From Mangrovibacter phragmitis (GTDB lineage Bacteria; Pseudomonadota; Gammaproteobacteria; Enterobacterales; Enterobacteriaceae): DNA of 64,000 bases. Numbering within the stretch: the first letter of the stretch is position 1; the number at the start of each line of letters is the position of its first letter. Below are positions 48,302-62,005 of this stretch, one piece after another. Both the position numbers and the translations under genes were made by a program. Under the pieces are notes generated by a model. The model ran no database searches. It was not told the origin of the DNA and saw nothing but the letters and a program-made list of their open reading frames with translations. Location of the stretch: positions 62,001-126,000 of the forward strand of contig NZ_LYRP01000002.1 of NCBI RefSeq assembly GCF_001655675.1, in the 5' to 3' direction.

Positions 48302-49288
48302 TTACCCATACGGATGTGGTATTTCTGTCAGCATCAACCCGGCACGGAGACCTTGTGCCACCAGCGGGTTGGGAAACAACACATACTCGGTTTCTTGCTG
48401 AACGACCTGTTTATTCTTACCATCCTCTGCCAATAACACCCCCTTACTGAACGGTGTGAAATTTACCGTATCATCAGGAATGTGCAGAATAAATTTCTCC
48501 CCGGTGCGCGTTAACTGCTGGCTAACCTTGTAGCAACGCGCAACAGGTTGCTGCTGAGCCAGCAACGTCTCCGGGCCACGACCTAACAATTCTCCCAGTG
48601 CATGGCGGGTTACAGAGAACACACTCAAATTATTCTGCCCAAATGGCATTGCTTTACCCAGTTCCATTGTGCAACTGAGAGCATCATAATATTGCGCTGT
48701 AAAATGTGTGAAGGTTCCCCCCGGTGTCTGGTGAAAGACCAGTGCTTCCAAACCGGCCAGCTCCAGCCAGTGCAAAAAAGCCGCAGGCCAGGCGGTATTA
48801 CGGGCAGGTAACACCCCAAAACGCGGGTGGAGTGAGCCGCGAATGGCTGTGTGCATATCCAAATGCCAGCGAACCGGAGCGCAGTTTGCGAAAAAGTCAC
48901 CCACCACCTGTTCAAGCAACTCAGCTCTCGCACATTCAGTGCCTGGTTCGAGTTTCGCCCAACGCCCACCAAACAGGCGGTTAAGGTCGCAGGCCTGGTA
49001 GCGCTTACCGGTTTGCAGTGCCAGTGGATTACCTAACACAACCAGGACATCCCAGCATAAATTGATGTCACCCCGCCACAGAGCATCAAGCACTTGCGAT
49101 AATATTTCCACTGGCGCTGTTTCATTGCCATGGATTCCGGCTGACAATATTAACGACTGAGTCACCTTACTGTGTGGTGTTAGCCGGATAACCCCCTGCT
49201 CCAGCCATTGCCAGCGAAACCCGGGGCCTTCTCCTTTTGTTTGTGCAGGAACCAACCCCGCCAGTGTCTTTTGTACAAACTCATCCAT
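48302..49288 (-). CDS. astE: Succinylglutamate desuccinylase
   Basis: Last step of the arginine succinyltransferase pathway: N2-succinylglutamate to glutamate and succinate. A 328-aa zinc carboxypeptidase-like hydrolase (M14 clan) with zinc ligands in AGIHGNETAPVE (His, Glu) and HLDMHTAIRGS (His). It follows astB by 20 bp and ends the ast operon. AGGGAGATGTAATA precedes the ATG. Confidence 0.95.
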   Translation of the reverse strand: MDEFVQKTLAGLVPAQTKGEGPGFRWQWLEQGVIRLTPHSKVTQSLILSAGIHGNETAPVEILSQVLDALWRGDINLCWDVLVVLGNPLALQTGKRYQACDLNRLFGGRWAKLEPGTECARAELLEQVVGDFFANCAPVRWHLDMHTAIRGSLHPRFGVLPARNTAWPAAFLHWLELAGLEALVFHQTPGGTFTHFTAQYYDALSCTMELGKAMPFGQNNLSVFSVTRHALGELLGRGPETLLAQQQPVARCYKVSQQLTRTGEKFILHIPDDTVNFTPFSKGVLLAEDGKNKQVVQQETEYVLFPNPLVAQGLRAGLMLTEIPHPYG

Positions 49289-49308
49289 TATTACATCTCC
49301 CTGCGCAG

Positions 49309-50637
49309 CTATTGCTGAAATGGGTAAACAGCACCGAGGTTAAGTATTCGGGTCAGTTCATCAAGCGCATCCTGCCCCTCTTGCAATAATTGTGGGTCCA
49401 CTAAGTCGGCCTGAGTCAGGCGGTCACGATACCAACGGTCAACCCACTGATTCAGCACAGTGAACAGAGTATCATTCATTATTACTGCCGGATTAGCCGC
49501 CTGGTATTCGTCTTCGGTCAAAACCACTCGCAGGCGCAGGCAGGCAGGCCCTCCACCGTTAGCCATACTTTCCCGTAAGTCGAAAACGTGCAACCGCTCA
49601 ATCGGGTTATCTTCAGCCAACAGAAAATTCAGGTACTGCCAGACACCTTCATGCTCACGCGCTTCCTGTGGTAAAACCAGAGTCATTCCCCCCGATTCGT
49701 GACTCAGCAACTGGCTGTTAAACAGATAGGTATTTACCGCATCTGCAACAGATACTGCCTGGGAAGGAACAACCAGCGGGCAAAAACCCGGAACGCGCTC
49801 ATGAAGAGTACTTAACAAGGCCTGTTGGTCGACAAACGCCTGTTCATGGCAGAACAATACTTGCTGGTTACTGACCGCAATAACATCATTATGAAATACC
49901 CCCTGATCAATCACTGCGGGGTTTTGCTGTGCGAAGAGTAATGACTGAGGCCTCACCCGATTCAGGCGGGCCACGGCTTCACTGGCTTCCCGGGTCTGAC
50001 GAGCTGGATAACGAGAAGGTGCAAGCCCATTTGTGTTACCCTGACGCCCATAAATAAAGAGCTGAAGCCCCGGCTCACCATAAGCGCCACCAAAACGATT
50101 ATGGTTAGCGGCCCCTTCATCGCCAAATAAGTCCACCTGCGGTAGTGCCTCATGGACAGAAAAATGTTTCCCGGAAGCAAATATCGCTCGCAGGGTGCGT
50201 TCTGTTTGCTGCGCTTCACTTGACCGGTGAAATTTATTATTCAGGTTGGCAACAGTAAAATGCACTCGTTTGTCCATCGCATCGGCTGAAGGACAAACTG
50301 TTGCCGCATTAGCCACCCACATTGATGACGCAGAACTGGCTGCAGACAACAGGTCTGGCGAATACTTCCAGACTTTTGCCAACACCTCGCTGTCACGCCC
50401 GGTAAAACCAAGCTGGCGTAAAACCGGAATATTAGGCCGGGCCTGTGGTGGAATCACCCCCTGCCAAAACCCGGCATCCGCCAGGGTTTTCATTTTCAGC
50501 AGACTTTGTTTGGCTGCCAGTTTTGGGTTCGATACCTGGTACTGATGGCGCGCAGATGCCTCATTACCAAATGACAGACCTGCATAGTGGTGAGTTAACC
50601 CGGGTAAACCATCGAAATTTGCTTCACGAACTCTCAT
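49309..50637 (-). CDS. astB: N-succinylarginine dihydrolase
   Basis: Second step of the pathway: succinylarginine to succinylornithine, two ammonia and CO2. The 442-aa protein (E. coli 447) belongs to the guanidine-modifying pentein fold, with [17 protein letters not shown] at the start, [20 protein letters not shown], and the C-terminal [16 protein letters not shown] with the catalytic cysteine. Its ATG overlaps the astD stop by 4 bp, showing translational coupling. Confidence 0.96.
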   Translation of the reverse strand: MRVREANFDGLPGLTHHYAGLSFGNEASARHQYQVSNPKLAAKQSLLKMKTLADAGFWQGVIPPQARPNIPVLRQLGFTGRDSEVLAKVWKYSPDLLSAASSASSMWVANAATVCPSADAMDKRVHFTVANLNNKFHRSSEAQQTERTLRAIFASGKHFSVHEALPQVDLFGDEGAANHNRFGGAYGEPGLQLFIYGRQGNTNGLAPSRYPARQTREASEAVARLNRVRPQSLLFAQQNPAVIDQGVFHNDVIAVSNQQVLFCHEQAFVDQQALLSTLHERVPGFCPLVVPSQAVSVADAVNTYLFNSQLLSHESGGMTLVLPQEAREHEGVWQYLNFLLAEDNPIERLHVFDLRESMANGGGPACLRLRVVLTEDEYQAANPAVIMNDTLFTVLNQWVDRWYRDRLTQADLVDPQLLQEGQDALDELTRILNLGAVYPFQQ

Positions 50638-52114
50638 GCCTGCTGCTCTCCGGCGCTAAAATCCAGCCCTGGGTTAAGTGTTTTCGGCATTATCAGGCTG
50701 TCACTTTCCAGTGAAGCCATGGGCCAGGCGCAGTAATCTGCGGCATACCAGGCACCCGGACGATGATTGCCAGATGCTCCAACGCCACCAAAAGGCGCGC
50801 TACTGGCCGCACCGGTTAACGGTTTGTTCCAGTTAACAATCCCGGCTCGCGCCTCAATTAATAACCGGTCAAATGCCGCACGGGCCGGTGAAATCAACCC
50901 GCATGAAAGGCCAAAGCGCGTCTGGTTTGCCAGAGTAATAGCATCATCCAGTGTGTCGTAACGCAATACTGTCAACAACGGGCCAAACACCTCTTCATCC
51001 GGCACCTCTTGCGCCATGTTGACCAGGACGATTCCAGGGGTTATCAGTGATGTCCCCGTCTCAAGGATGCGCGGCGTGAGTAAAGGCTTTCCACCGCGGT
51101 CCAGATGCCCTTGCCAGGCCTTTAATACATGCAAAGCAGCCTTGGCTGAAACCAGGCCTCCCATAAAGGGTTGCGGATCATTGTCCCACGCACCGGGCTT
51201 AATACGGCCTGCGACTTCCAGCAAACGCGCTAAAAATGCATCTCCTTGCGGACCATTTTTCACGAGCAGGCGACGAGCACAGGTACAACGCTGGCCCGCG
51301 GTAATAAAAGCAGACTGAATAGCGATATGTACAGCTGCGTCAATATCAACAGGGTCGTCAACTATCAGAGGGTTATTGCCGCCCATTTCCAGTGCCAAAA
51401 TTTTGTCCGGTTGCCCGGCGAATTGCTGGTGTAACTGGAAACCGGTACCGGAGCTTCCGGTAAACAGCAAACCGTCAAGCTCAGGGTTAGCGGCCAGCGC
51501 CTGCCCGGTTTCCCGCCCCCCCTGCAGCAGATTGATAACCCCCGCAGGAATACCGGCCAGTTCCCATAAACGCATAACACATTCGCCAGTGCCTGGCGTC
51601 AGTTCGCTGGGCTTAAACACCACCGTATTTCCTGCCAGTAGTGCCGGAATAATATGTCCGTTAGGCAGGTGGCCTGGGAAATTATACGGCCCGAAGACAG
51701 CCAGTACGCCATGCGGGCGATGGCGTAATGAAGCAGCGCCATCTGCCAGTGGTGACACCTGTTCACCTGTACGCTGCTCATACGCTTTGACTGAGATAGC
51801 CAGCTTGTTGATCATCGCTGTCACTTCAGTCTCCGCTTCCCAGCGGGGTTTAGCTGTTTCACGAGCGATGGTTGTCGTGAGCCGGGTTTTATGTTGTTCC
51901 AGTAACCCAACAAAGGCTTCAATAATAGTCTGGCGTTCAGGCCTCGTGCGACGGGCCCAGCCAGGAAATGCACCGCGTGCAGCCTGGCATGCCTGGTTTA
52001 CCTGGAGGCTGTCAGCACTGCGACCCTGCCATAATAAATCCAGGTTTACTGGATCGCGCTTTTCCATGGCACCAGCAGTACCGGGTAGCCATTCACCATT
52101 AATCCACTGTGTCA

Positions 52115-52115
<1 letters not shown>
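50634..52115 (-). CDS. astD: Succinylglutamic semialdehyde dehydrogenase
   Basis: NAD-dependent oxidation of succinylglutamate semialdehyde to succinylglutamate, fourth step of the pathway. From [12 protein letters not shown] the length is 493 aa (E. coli 492). Aldehyde dehydrogenase motifs: [25 protein letters not shown], catalytic Glu in [10 protein letters not shown] and Cys in [10 protein letters not shown]. The start shares one base with the astA stop (TAATG), so seven upstream codons in frame are excluded. Confidence 0.96.
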
Positions 52116-54384
<2,269 letters not shown>

Positions 54385-54434
54385 TCAAATGTTTTATTTA
54401 TGTAAAAAAAGAATTACTGATAACTAATGTAGAT

Positions 54435-54450
54435 TGCAGGGAACGTGCCA
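54435..54450 (-). promoter_or_regulatory. Sigma-54 promoter of astCADBE
   Basis: On the minus strand TGGCACG-TTCC-CTGCA matches the sigma-54 consensus TGGCACG-N4-TTGCA, with GG and GC exactly 12 bases apart. It lies 72 bp upstream of astC, and predicted initiation is near 54424. In E. coli the ast operon is nitrogen-regulated by sigma-54. Confidence 0.88.
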
Positions 54451-54650
54451 GCCAATAGATAAAAATGAATAACACTGTTTTGAAAACAAAAAATCAATAA
54501 GTTACAAAGCTCTCTATTCACTTATTCTGCATAAAAAGTGAATAAATTTACTTCATGACGCCACTTGCAAGATAAAAAGAAGAAAATATATGCATCTATA
54601 AAAGATCATGCTGATTCTGTGATCAGACATGGAATATATTCACTCGAAAC

Positions 54651-54685
54651 GCACTTTTTTAGTGCCTCATGCACCTGTCAAGTGC
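54651..54685. promoter_or_regulatory. Paired NtrC enhancer sites of the ast operon
   Basis: Two copies of GCAC-N7-GTGC occur at 54651-54665 and 54671-54685, 20 bp apart centre to centre, i.e. on the same helix face. They match the NtrC consensus and lie about 234 and 254 bp upstream of the predicted sigma-54 start. They also lie within the xthA upstream region (xthA starts at 54792). Confidence 0.82.
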
Positions 54686-54791
54686 AGGAACCTTTCACAA
54701 CAAGAGCAGTAAACTGTCAGGAATGAAGAGCACAACCCTGGGTTTTCTGTTAACATCCCGTTTTAAATTTGTTTCAGGGCGGAGCAGAACG

Positions 54792-55598
54792 ATGAAGTTT
54801 ATCTCTTTTAATATCAATGGACTGCGTGCAAGACCACACCAACTGGAAGCCATCGTGGCACAACACCAGCCAGATGTTATTGGGCTGCAGGAAACCAAAG
54901 TACACGACGACATGTTTCCGCTCGAAGACGTCGCGAAGCTGGGTTACCACGTTTTTTTCCACGGGCAGAAAGGCCATTATGGGGTTGCCCTGTTAACAAA
55001 AGCAGAGCCACTGGCAGTAAGGCGGGGTTTTCCAGGCGACGACGAAGACGCGCAGCGGCGCATAATCATGGCAGATATCCCAACCGAATTGGGAACACTG
55101 ACAGTGATTAACGGCTATTTTCCGCAGGGTGAAAGCCGTGAACATCCGGTGAAATTCCCTGCTAAACAACGGTTCTACGCCGACCTTCAGGATTACCTGA
55201 CCACGTCCCTCAACAGCACCAATCCGGTACTGATTATGGGTGACATGAACATCAGCCCAACAGATAACGACATCGGTATTGGCGAAGATAGCCGTAAACG
55301 CTGGCTGCGCACAGGAAAATGCTCCTTCCTGCCGGAAGAGCGTGAGTGGATGGCTCGTCTGCTGGAGTGGGGCCTGGTCGATACCTTCCGTGCCGCTCAC
55401 CCGGATACTCAGGATAAGTTTTCGTGGTTTGATTACCGCTCCCGTGGCTTCGACGAAAACCGCGGGCTGCGCATTGACTTGTTACTGGCAAGTGAGCCAC
55501 TGGCAAGCCGTTGCACAGGTGTCGGGATTGATTACGAGATTCGTGCAATGGAAAAACCCAGCGATCATGCCCCTGTTTGGGCTGAATTTTCACTCTGA
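54792..55598 (+). CDS. xthA: Exodeoxyribonuclease III
   Basis: Main AP endonuclease and 3-prime repair exonuclease. From [20 protein letters not shown] the length is 268 aa as in E. coli. Catalytic residues: Glu34 in LQETKVH, Asp/Asn in [10 protein letters not shown] near 151-153, and the Asp-His of KPSDHAPVW near 258-259. The frame is open 41 codons further upstream into the NtrC sites but without similarity. Divergent from astC. Confidence 0.97.
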   Translation: MKFISFNINGLRARPHQLEAIVAQHQPDVIGLQETKVHDDMFPLEDVAKLGYHVFFHGQKGHYGVALLTKAEPLAVRRGFPGDDEDAQRRIIMADIPTELGTLTVINGYFPQGESREHPVKFPAKQRFYADLQDYLTTSLNSTNPVLIMGDMNISPTDNDIGIGEDSRKRWLRTGKCSFLPEEREWMARLLEWGLVDTFRAAHPDTQDKFSWFDYRSRGFDENRGLRIDLLLASEPLASRCTGVGIDYEIRAMEKPSDHAPVWAEFSL

Positions 55599-55630
55599 GC
55601 CCAGTATCATAAATACCCCGGGGAGAACCT

Positions 55631-56047
55631 ATGGGAGTGATTGAGGTTGTTGCCGCCATCATAGTGAACAATGGCAAGCTGTTGCTCGCTCAACGCCCTC
55701 CCCAGGGTGACCAGGCGGGGCTGTGGGAATTTCCTGGTGGGAAAATTGAGCCGGGGGAAACCCAACAACAGGCGCTACGCCGGGAACTGCATGAAGAACT
55801 GGGTATAGACGCACAACCAGAAAGCTATATAGCCAGCCACAGCCGCCCTGTAAATGGGCGCCTGATTAACCTGCATGGCTGGTTTGTGCCCATCATATCC
55901 GGTACCCCCAATAACCACCACCATAGCGAGCTGGTTTGGGTTACACCTCAGGAAGCTCGCCAGTATTCACTGGCACCGGCAGATATCCCTTTGCTTGAAG
56001 CGTTCATGGTTTCACCCGCCGCCATATCAGCGGGTTTGTTCCCATAA
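55631..56047 (+). CDS. nudG: CTP/5-hydroxy-CTP/oxidised nucleotide pyrophosphohydrolase
   Basis: Nudix hydrolase that removes pyrimidine nucleotides such as 5-hydroxy-CTP and 5-methyl-dCTP from the pool. 138 aa (E. coli 135). The Nudix box reads GGKIEPGETQ-x5-RELHEELGI, complete with RE-x2-EE. GGAGAACCT precedes the ATG. It is 32 bp after xthA. Its end overlaps the end of the convergent ynjH by 44 bp. Confidence 0.93.
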   Translation: MGVIEVVAAIIVNNGKLLLAQRPPQGDQAGLWEFPGGKIEPGETQQQALRRELHEELGIDAQPESYIASHSRPVNGRLINLHGWFVPIISGTPNNHHHSELVWVTPQEARQYSLAPADIPLLEAFMVSPAAISAGLFP

Positions 56048-56282
56048 CCTGGTCATCACGCTGGCACTGCAGCAAAACGCCTTCCATTTTAATGACGGCA
56101 CCTTCCGAATAGTTCTGGTTCTGGTAGATACAGCACTGGTTACAAGGCGGAATCTGCTGCTGTCCTTGCGTAGTGAAGACTTCAGAAGGGACATTTACTT
56201 GCACGTCAGGCTGCCGGTTCTGGGCGGCCGCTCCCAGACTTACGCCCAACACGAGGCTTACGGCGAACAGATGCTTTACCAT
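56004..56282 (-). CDS. ynjH: DUF1496 exported protein YnjH
   Basis: A 92-aa protein with signal peptide [21 protein letters not shown] and mature part [36 protein letters not shown] and [20 protein letters not shown], as in E. coli YnjH. Cysteines are probably disulfide-bonded in the periplasm. The start at 56282 (GAGGGAAACC before ATG) lies inside the last 77 bp of topB, in another frame. Function unknown. Confidence 0.9.
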   Translation of the reverse strand: MVKHLFAVSLVLGVSLGAAAQNRQPDVQVNVPSEVFTTQGQQQIPPCNQCCIYQNQNYSEGAVIKMEGVLLQCQRDDQVMGTNPLIWRRVKP

Positions 56283-58176
56283 GGTTTCCCTCTTTTTTCG
56301 TACTTGTGGCGCCCTGCGTAGCCCGAATACCGCGAAACTGTGCTGGCTGTGCAGATCGCGCCTGTTCAATAAGTTGATGTAAGGTTGCAACCAGCGGTTG
56401 CATAAAATCCTGATACCGGCACTGTTTTTCACTGATTTGCGTAAGCACAGATTCCCAGTGTGCTGTCATATCTGGCCGCCCGGCGCTTTCAGGAAGCGAA
56501 TGAATCAAGGCACACCCGGCAGGTGTGGCGTGTATATAGCGCCCTTTTTTCTCCAGAAAATTACGCCGAAACAGCAATTCAATGATACCAGCGCGGGTGG
56601 CTTCAGTACCCAGGCCATCGGTCGCACGCAGGATTTTTTTCAGGTCCTTGTCCTGAACAAAGCGTGCAATACCGGTCATGGCTGAAAGTAATGTGGCATC
56701 GGTGAAATGGCGTGGAGGCTGGGTTTGACGCTCCACCACTTCGCCAGACTCACATAACAAGGTGTCGCCTTCGCTGACCACCGGTAATGGCATACCATCG
56801 TTTTCTTCATCACGTTCTTTGCCACCGAGTAGCACACGCCAACCAGCATCAGCCAGAAAACGGGCTTTGGCGATAAACTTGCCTCCAGCAATATCCAGTT
56901 CAATAACACATTTGCGGTACCAGGCATCAGCACAGAACTGCATAAGGTATTGTCGGGCTATCAGTGTATAAACATTAGCTTCATTTTCAGAAAGTTTCAC
57001 TGAAGCAGTACGGGCAGTGGGGATAATGGCATGGTGCGCATCCACTTTTTTATCATCCCAGCAACGGTTATGCCGCTCGGGATCCACTGCGGGTTGCGGG
57101 AGTAGTGATGGGGCATGCACACCGATGGCATTCATCACAGCATGGCGGCCCGCAAAATGTTCCTCCGGCAAGTAACGGCAATCAGAACGCGGGTAGGTAA
57201 TCAGTTTGTGGCTTTCATAGAGCTTCTGGCAAATATCCAGCACATTCTGGGCACTTAGCCCAAAACGTTTTGCCGCTTCTATCTGCAAAGCGGAAAGCGA
57301 AAATGGAAGCGGTGCGGTTTCAGATTCTCGTTTATCGCTGTAGCTGGTTACCTGCGCTGGTTTCCCGGTTATGCGGGCGACCACATGCTCAGCCAGCGGG
57401 CGGTGTAACAACCGCCCTTCTTCGTCCTGCCAGGGCTCACATGAATCGCTGGGCTGCCAGATAGCGACAAAACGCTCATCCTGTGGGGTAACAATGTGCG
57501 CCCGGACTTCAAAGAAATCCCGTGGCACAAAATTCGCTATCTCTTCATCGCGCCGCACCACCAGCCCCAAAACCGGGGTTTGTACCCGGCCAACAGACAG
57601 GACACCTTTAAACCCGGCGCGTTGCCCTACAAGAGTCCAGGCTCGCGTCATGTTAATACCGTAGAGCCAGTCTGCACGAGACCGTGCCAGTGCGGACACA
57701 CATAGCGGTACAAACTCACTGTTATCACGCAAACGCTCTATGGCCCGCTCAACCGCCTGAGGATTCAGATCATTGATCAGACAACGCTTAACCTCTCGAC
57801 GCTTTTGCGGCGCGAGCTGCAGGTAATCCAGAACTTCATCAACCAGTAATTGCCCTTCGCGATCCGGGTCACCCGCATGAACCACTTCACTTGCTTCCCC
57901 CAGCAGGCGTTCCACAACCTTGAGTTGCCGGGCGGAAGCGGCCCGTGGGCGCAATTGCCACTTTTGCGGAACAATAGGCAAATCGCTCAGATTCCAGCGG
58001 GAAAACCGTGCATCATAGCCATCAGGTTCAGCCTGTTCCAACAGATGGCCAATACACCAGGTCACCGTCTGGTTATCACCACAAGCAATAAAGCCATCGC
58101 CTTTGCGGTGCGGCTTTGGCAAAACATCCGCAATAGCACGCCCAAGACTGGGTTTTTCTGCAATAAACAACCGCAT
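56206..58176 (-). CDS. topB: DNA topoisomerase III
   Basis: Type IA topoisomerase that decatenates DNA with single-stranded character, for example with RecQ. 656 aa (E. coli 653). The TOPRIM domain starts [20 protein letters not shown] with the metal motif [16 protein letters not shown]. The catalytic tyrosine is in [17 protein letters not shown] near residue 328. The C-terminal tail is basic ([14 protein letters not shown]), as in E. coli. It follows selD with a 3-bp gap. Confidence 0.96.
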   Translation of the reverse strand: MRLFIAEKPSLGRAIADVLPKPHRKGDGFIACGDNQTVTWCIGHLLEQAEPDGYDARFSRWNLSDLPIVPQKWQLRPRAASARQLKVVERLLGEASEVVHAGDPDREGQLLVDEVLDYLQLAPQKRREVKRCLINDLNPQAVERAIERLRDNSEFVPLCVSALARSRADWLYGINMTRAWTLVGQRAGFKGVLSVGRVQTPVLGLVVRRDEEIANFVPRDFFEVRAHIVTPQDERFVAIWQPSDSCEPWQDEEGRLLHRPLAEHVVARITGKPAQVTSYSDKRESETAPLPFSLSALQIEAAKRFGLSAQNVLDICQKLYESHKLITYPRSDCRYLPEEHFAGRHAVMNAIGVHAPSLLPQPAVDPERHNRCWDDKKVDAHHAIIPTARTASVKLSENEANVYTLIARQYLMQFCADAWYRKCVIELDIAGGKFIAKARFLADAGWRVLLGGKERDEENDGMPLPVVSEGDTLLCESGEVVERQTQPPRHFTDATLLSAMTGIARFVQDKDLKKILRATDGLGTEATRAGIIELLFRRNFLEKKGRYIHATPAGCALIHSLPESAGRPDMTAHWESVLTQISEKQCRYQDFMQPLVATLHQLIEQARSAQPAQFRGIRATQGATSTKKEGNHGKASVRRKPRVGRKSGSGRPEPAA

Positions 58177-58179
58177 AGA

Positions 58180-59223
58180 TTAACGGATCTCTATCATTGG
58201 GCGCCCGGCTCGTGCGGTTTTCAGTTCACCAATCACCTGCAATGTAATGCCATACTGTTCAGCAACAGCATTTACCTCAGATTCTGCTTGTGGGCTGACA
58301 GCAAGCAACAAACCACCAGAAGTTTGTGGATCACAGAGCAAATTACGCCATGCGGCTGGCATTTCCCCCATTAAATGCCCATAGCTGGCGAAGTTACGTT
58401 CAGTACCACCCGGCACACATCCCTGAGCAATATAGTCTTCAACGCCAGGTAAGGTTGGCACTTTACTGTATACAACTTCAGCCTGAACGCCTGCTCCCTG
58501 GCACATTTCACTTAAATGCCCCAGCAGGCCAAAACCTGTTACGTCAGTCATGGCTTTTACTCCATCCAACGCGGCAAAATCTGCACCAGCTTTGTTCATC
58601 CGGCACATGACTTCAGTCGCAAGGCCAACATGCTCAGGTTGTAATAATCCTTTTTTCTCCGCCGTTGTCAGCACACCAATCCCCAGTGGCTTGGTCAGAT
58701 ATAACTGGCAACCAGCGCTGGCCGTTGAGTTTTGTTTCACTCGTTCCGTAGGCACCACGCCAGTAACAGCCAGCCCAAAGATAGGTTCAGGCGCATCAAT
58801 TGAATGCCCACCCGCCAACGCAATGCCAGCCTCCCGGCAGGCAAACCGACCACCATCAACCACCTGTGCAGCAATCTCCGGAGCCAGTTTGTTTATGGGC
58901 CAGCCCAGAATAGCAATCGCCATAACGGGCTTGCCCCCCATAGCATAGATGTCACTGATAGCGTTGGTTGCCGCGATGCGGCCAAAATCAAAAGGGCTAT
59001 CAACAATAGGCATGAAAAAGTCGGTAGTACTGATAATGCAGGTTCCATTACCAAGGTCATAAACTGCGGCATCATCGCGGGTTTCATTACCTACCAGCAA
59101 ATGTGGGTCACAAAATTTTTCCTGCTCCGAATGAAGGATTGTTTCCAAAACTTTTGGCGAGATTTTACACCCACAGCCTGCTCCATGGCTGTATTGTGTT
59201 AAACGAATCGGCTCTTCACTCAT
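58180..59223 (-). CDS. selD: Selenide, water dikinase
   Basis: Makes selenophosphate from selenide and ATP for selenocysteine and selenouridine synthesis. From [20 protein letters not shown] the length is 347 aa as in E. coli; active residues are Cys17 and Lys20 (Cys, not selenocysteine). Further motifs: [43 protein letters not shown] and [13 protein letters not shown]. Ten upstream codons in frame are excluded by similarity. Topped by ydjA as in E. coli. Confidence 0.97.
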   Translation of the reverse strand: MSEEPIRLTQYSHGAGCGCKISPKVLETILHSEQEKFCDPHLLVGNETRDDAAVYDLGNGTCIISTTDFFMPIVDSPFDFGRIAATNAISDIYAMGGKPVMAIAILGWPINKLAPEIAAQVVDGGRFACREAGIALAGGHSIDAPEPIFGLAVTGVVPTERVKQNSTASAGCQLYLTKPLGIGVLTTAEKKGLLQPEHVGLATEVMCRMNKAGADFAALDGVKAMTDVTGFGLLGHLSEMCQGAGVQAEVVYSKVPTLPGVEDYIAQGCVPGGTERNFASYGHLMGEMPAAWRNLLCDPQTSGGLLLAVSPQAESEVNAVAEQYGITLQVIGELKTARAGRPMIEIR

Positions 59224-59341
59224 GGACAATCTCCTGTCAGTCTTTTTGCCCACTATGGTAACGATTCTCTGACAGCGAGGTAAGTATGACTGTCTGAATA
59301 ATTACAGTTTTGCTTATCTGTCAGGCAGTCATATCAATAAC

Positions 59342-59893
59342 TCAGAAATGTCGGACGAAATTTGTCATATCAGGAGTAGCAACTGTCGGCGCTGCTTTTA
59401 ACTGTGGTGTTCCTAAATACAAAAAGCCGACAATTTTATCCTGCTCGCGGCAGGCCATTGCTTCACGAACTTGTGGGTGCCCGGTCCATGCTCCTGTTCG
59501 CCAGATACCGTTATACCCTTGTGCCACTGCAGCCATCTGCATTGCCATAACAGCACAACCAGCGGACATTTCCTGTTCCCAGACAGGTACTTTGGGGTGT
59601 GCTTCGCAATGTGCGATAACAGTGATAATCAGCGGAGCCCGGAACGGCGCATTCTTTGCTTTGTCTACTGCTTTTTCATCCATTTTGTCTGCCAGAGCCG
59701 CCTGTTCCAGCAGAGAACTGAAACGGTCTCGCCCTTCACCTTCAATCAGCACAAAACGCCACGGTTGAAGTGCGCCATGATCCGGAGCACGCATCCCGGC
59801 TCGTAAAATTTGTGTCAGCGCATCACCTTGTGGTGCGGGTTCAGCCAGCCGTGAAGCGCTACGGCGGTTAACCAGTAATTCCAGTGCGTCCAT
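59342..59893 (-). CDS. ydjA: FMN nitroreductase-family protein YdjA
   Basis: A 183-aa minimal nitroreductase-fold flavoprotein, E. coli length. It starts [20 protein letters not shown], with FMN-contacting RR-S, and includes [20 protein letters not shown] and the C-terminal FLYLGTPQ. YdjA-type enzymes are small FMN oxidoreductases with low nitroreductase activity; natural substrate unknown. Divergent from sppA with about 176 bp between. Confidence 0.94.
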   Translation of the reverse strand: MDALELLVNRRSASRLAEPAPQGDALTQILRAGMRAPDHGALQPWRFVLIEGEGRDRFSSLLEQAALADKMDEKAVDKAKNAPFRAPLIITVIAHCEAHPKVPVWEQEMSAGCAVMAMQMAAVAQGYNGIWRTGAWTGHPQVREAMACREQDKIVGFLYLGTPQLKAAPTVATPDMTNFVRHF

Positions 59894-60069
59894 CTGTTAG
59901 CTCCTGTGTTAATTTTTACTCACAAAATTAACACAGCAACAGGTTTTGTTACAGCGTCCACCGCGATTCATGCTGACAACTGCGCGCGAGCTATTTAGGA
60001 TAATGACACTGTACGGTGCAGCACTGAATCAGAACCAGGCGAGCCCACCGAAATTGATATGGAGAATAC

Positions 60070-61920
60070 ATGCGCACTCTTTGGCGAATTATTAGTGGTT
60101 TTTTTACATGGACATGGCGTTTGCTAAGCTTTTTTCGCAATCTGGTACTCAACCTGATCTTTATTCTGGTGGTACTGGTTGGTGTTGGAGTGTGGTACCA
60201 GTTACGCACGCCTCCGGAGGTGCCGCAGCGTGGTGCCCTGCTTCTGGATATAACAGGAGTGATTGTCGATAAACCTTCTGTCACCAATAAACTGGGTATC
60301 ATCAGCCGGCAATTGTTGGGCGCCAACTCCGACCGCCTGCAAGAAAACTCACTGTTTGATATTGTGGATGCAATCCGGCAGGCAAAAGATGACCACAACA
60401 TCACCGGTATCGTACTGGACTTAAAAGATTTCGCCGGCGCCGACCAACCGTCCATGCAGTATATTGGCAAAGCGCTGCGTGAATTCCGCGACAGTGGCAA
60501 ACCGATTATTGCTTATGGCAGTAATTACAGTCAGGGCCAGTATTACCTGGCAAGCTTCGCAAATAAAATTTATCTTGCACCACAAGGTGCAGTTGACCTG
60601 CACGGTTTTGCTACCAGCGGGCTTTACTATAAATCACTGCTTGATAAGCTAAAAATCACCACTCATGTGTTCCGGGTCGGCACCTATAAATCAGCAGTAG
60701 AGCCATTTATCCGTGACGATATGTCACCGGCGGCTCGCGATGCAGACAGCCGCTGGATTGGTGAGCTATGGCAAAATTACCTGAATACGCTTGCAGCTAA
60801 CCGAAATATCACGCCGCAACAGGTCTTCCCTGGCGCACAGGCTTTACTGGCCGGGTTACAGCAAACGGGTGGCGACACCGCTAAATATGCGCTCGATAAC
60901 AAACTGGTCGACGAACTGGCTACTCATGCTCAAGTGGAAAAAGCACTCACTAAGCAGTTTGGATGGAACAAGAAAAACCACCAGATCCGGGCAGTCAGCA
61001 TCTACAACTATCCTTTAAGAACACCGTCTGATGCTGGTGGAGCTATTGCGGTCATTTTCGCGAATGGCGCCATTATGGATGGCCCGGAAACCCAGGGCAA
61101 TGTGGGGGGGGATACCACCGCAGAACAGATTCGTGAAGCCCGTCTCGACCCGAGTGTCAAAGCGATTGTGCTGCGAGTGAACAGTCCTGGTGGTAGTGTC
61201 AACGCATCTGAATTGATCCGTGAAGAGCTGGCTGCAGCACGCCAGGCTGGAAAACCGGTGGTCGTGTCCATGGGCGGCATGGCAGCTTCTGGAGGCTACT
61301 GGATCTCCACTCCCGCCAACTACATTATTGCCAACCCCAATACCCTTACTGGCTCAATCGGCATCTTTGGTGTTATCAACACTGTCGAGAACAGTCTGAG
61401 CGCGATTGGTGTTCACTCAGATGGGGTATCAACTTCCCCGCTGGCGCAGGTCTCCATGACACAGGCCTTACCGCCAGAAGTACAGCAGATGATGCAACTG
61501 AGTATTGAAAATGGCTATAAGCGCTTTATTACACTGGTTGCACAGTCACGCCATAAAACGCCGGACGAGATAGATCAAATTGCCCAGGGGCATGTCTGGA
61601 CCGGGCAGGATGCCAAAAATAACGGTCTGGTGGACAGTCTGGGGGATTTTGACGATGCACTGAAAAAAGCGGCTGAGCTGGCAAAACTCAAGCAGTGGCA
61701 CCAGGTTTATTACCAGTCTGAGCCCAGTATGCTGGATAAAGTGATTGGCATGTTTGACGGTTCGGTTAAAGCTATGCTACCCGATGCATTGCAGGCCATG
61801 CTACCTGCCCCACTGGCAAGTGCCAGTAAGGAAATTATGGCGCAGAGTAACAGCCTGGCGCTGTTTAATGACCCGCGCCATCGTTATGCCTGGTGCCTGA
61901 ACTGTTCAGACATTCGTTAA
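60070..61920 (+). CDS. sppA: Signal peptide peptidase A (protease IV)
   Basis: Inner-membrane serine protease that degrades cleaved signal peptides. 616 aa (E. coli 618). One membrane anchor near residues 22-46 ([20 protein letters not shown]), then two tandem ClpP/crotonase-like domains. The Ser-Lys dyad is split: Lys near 209 in [13 protein letters not shown] and Ser near 409 in [19 protein letters not shown] precedes the ATG. Followed by ansA. Confidence 0.96.
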   Translation: MRTLWRIISGFFTWTWRLLSFFRNLVLNLIFILVVLVGVGVWYQLRTPPEVPQRGALLLDITGVIVDKPSVTNKLGIISRQLLGANSDRLQENSLFDIVDAIRQAKDDHNITGIVLDLKDFAGADQPSMQYIGKALREFRDSGKPIIAYGSNYSQGQYYLASFANKIYLAPQGAVDLHGFATSGLYYKSLLDKLKITTHVFRVGTYKSAVEPFIRDDMSPAARDADSRWIGELWQNYLNTLAANRNITPQQVFPGAQALLAGLQQTGGDTAKYALDNKLVDELATHAQVEKALTKQFGWNKKNHQIRAVSIYNYPLRTPSDAGGAIAVIFANGAIMDGPETQGNVGGDTTAEQIREARLDPSVKAIVLRVNSPGGSVNASELIREELAAARQAGKPVVVSMGGMAASGGYWISTPANYIIANPNTLTGSIGIFGVINTVENSLSAIGVHSDGVSTSPLAQVSMTQALPPEVQQMMQLSIENGYKRFITLVAQSRHKTPDEIDQIAQGHVWTGQDAKNNGLVDSLGDFDDALKKAAELAKLKQWHQVYYQSEPSMLDKVIGMFDGSVKAMLPDALQAMLPAPLASASKEIMAQSNSLALFNDPRHRYAWCLNCSDIR

Positions 61921-61927
61921 CCAGATA

Positions 61928-61956
61928 TCAGCCCGGTATATCCGGGCTGATTTTTT
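61928..61956 (+). terminator. Intrinsic terminator of sppA
   Basis: TCAGCCCGG / CCGGGCTGA, 9-bp perfect stem with a 5-base loop and six T residues, 8 bases past the sppA stop. Confidence 0.88.
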
Positions 61957-62005
61957 AGTAATTCCTCACTATACTGCGCCTGTTTACGTACCCCAGGGCC
62001 CTGAT

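Noticed and set aside
54511-54555. ArgR-like half sites (GTGAATAAATTTA and neighbours) upstream of astC
   Set aside because: E. coli ast is ArgR-controlled, but the matches to the ARG box are partial on one side, so I do not list a site.
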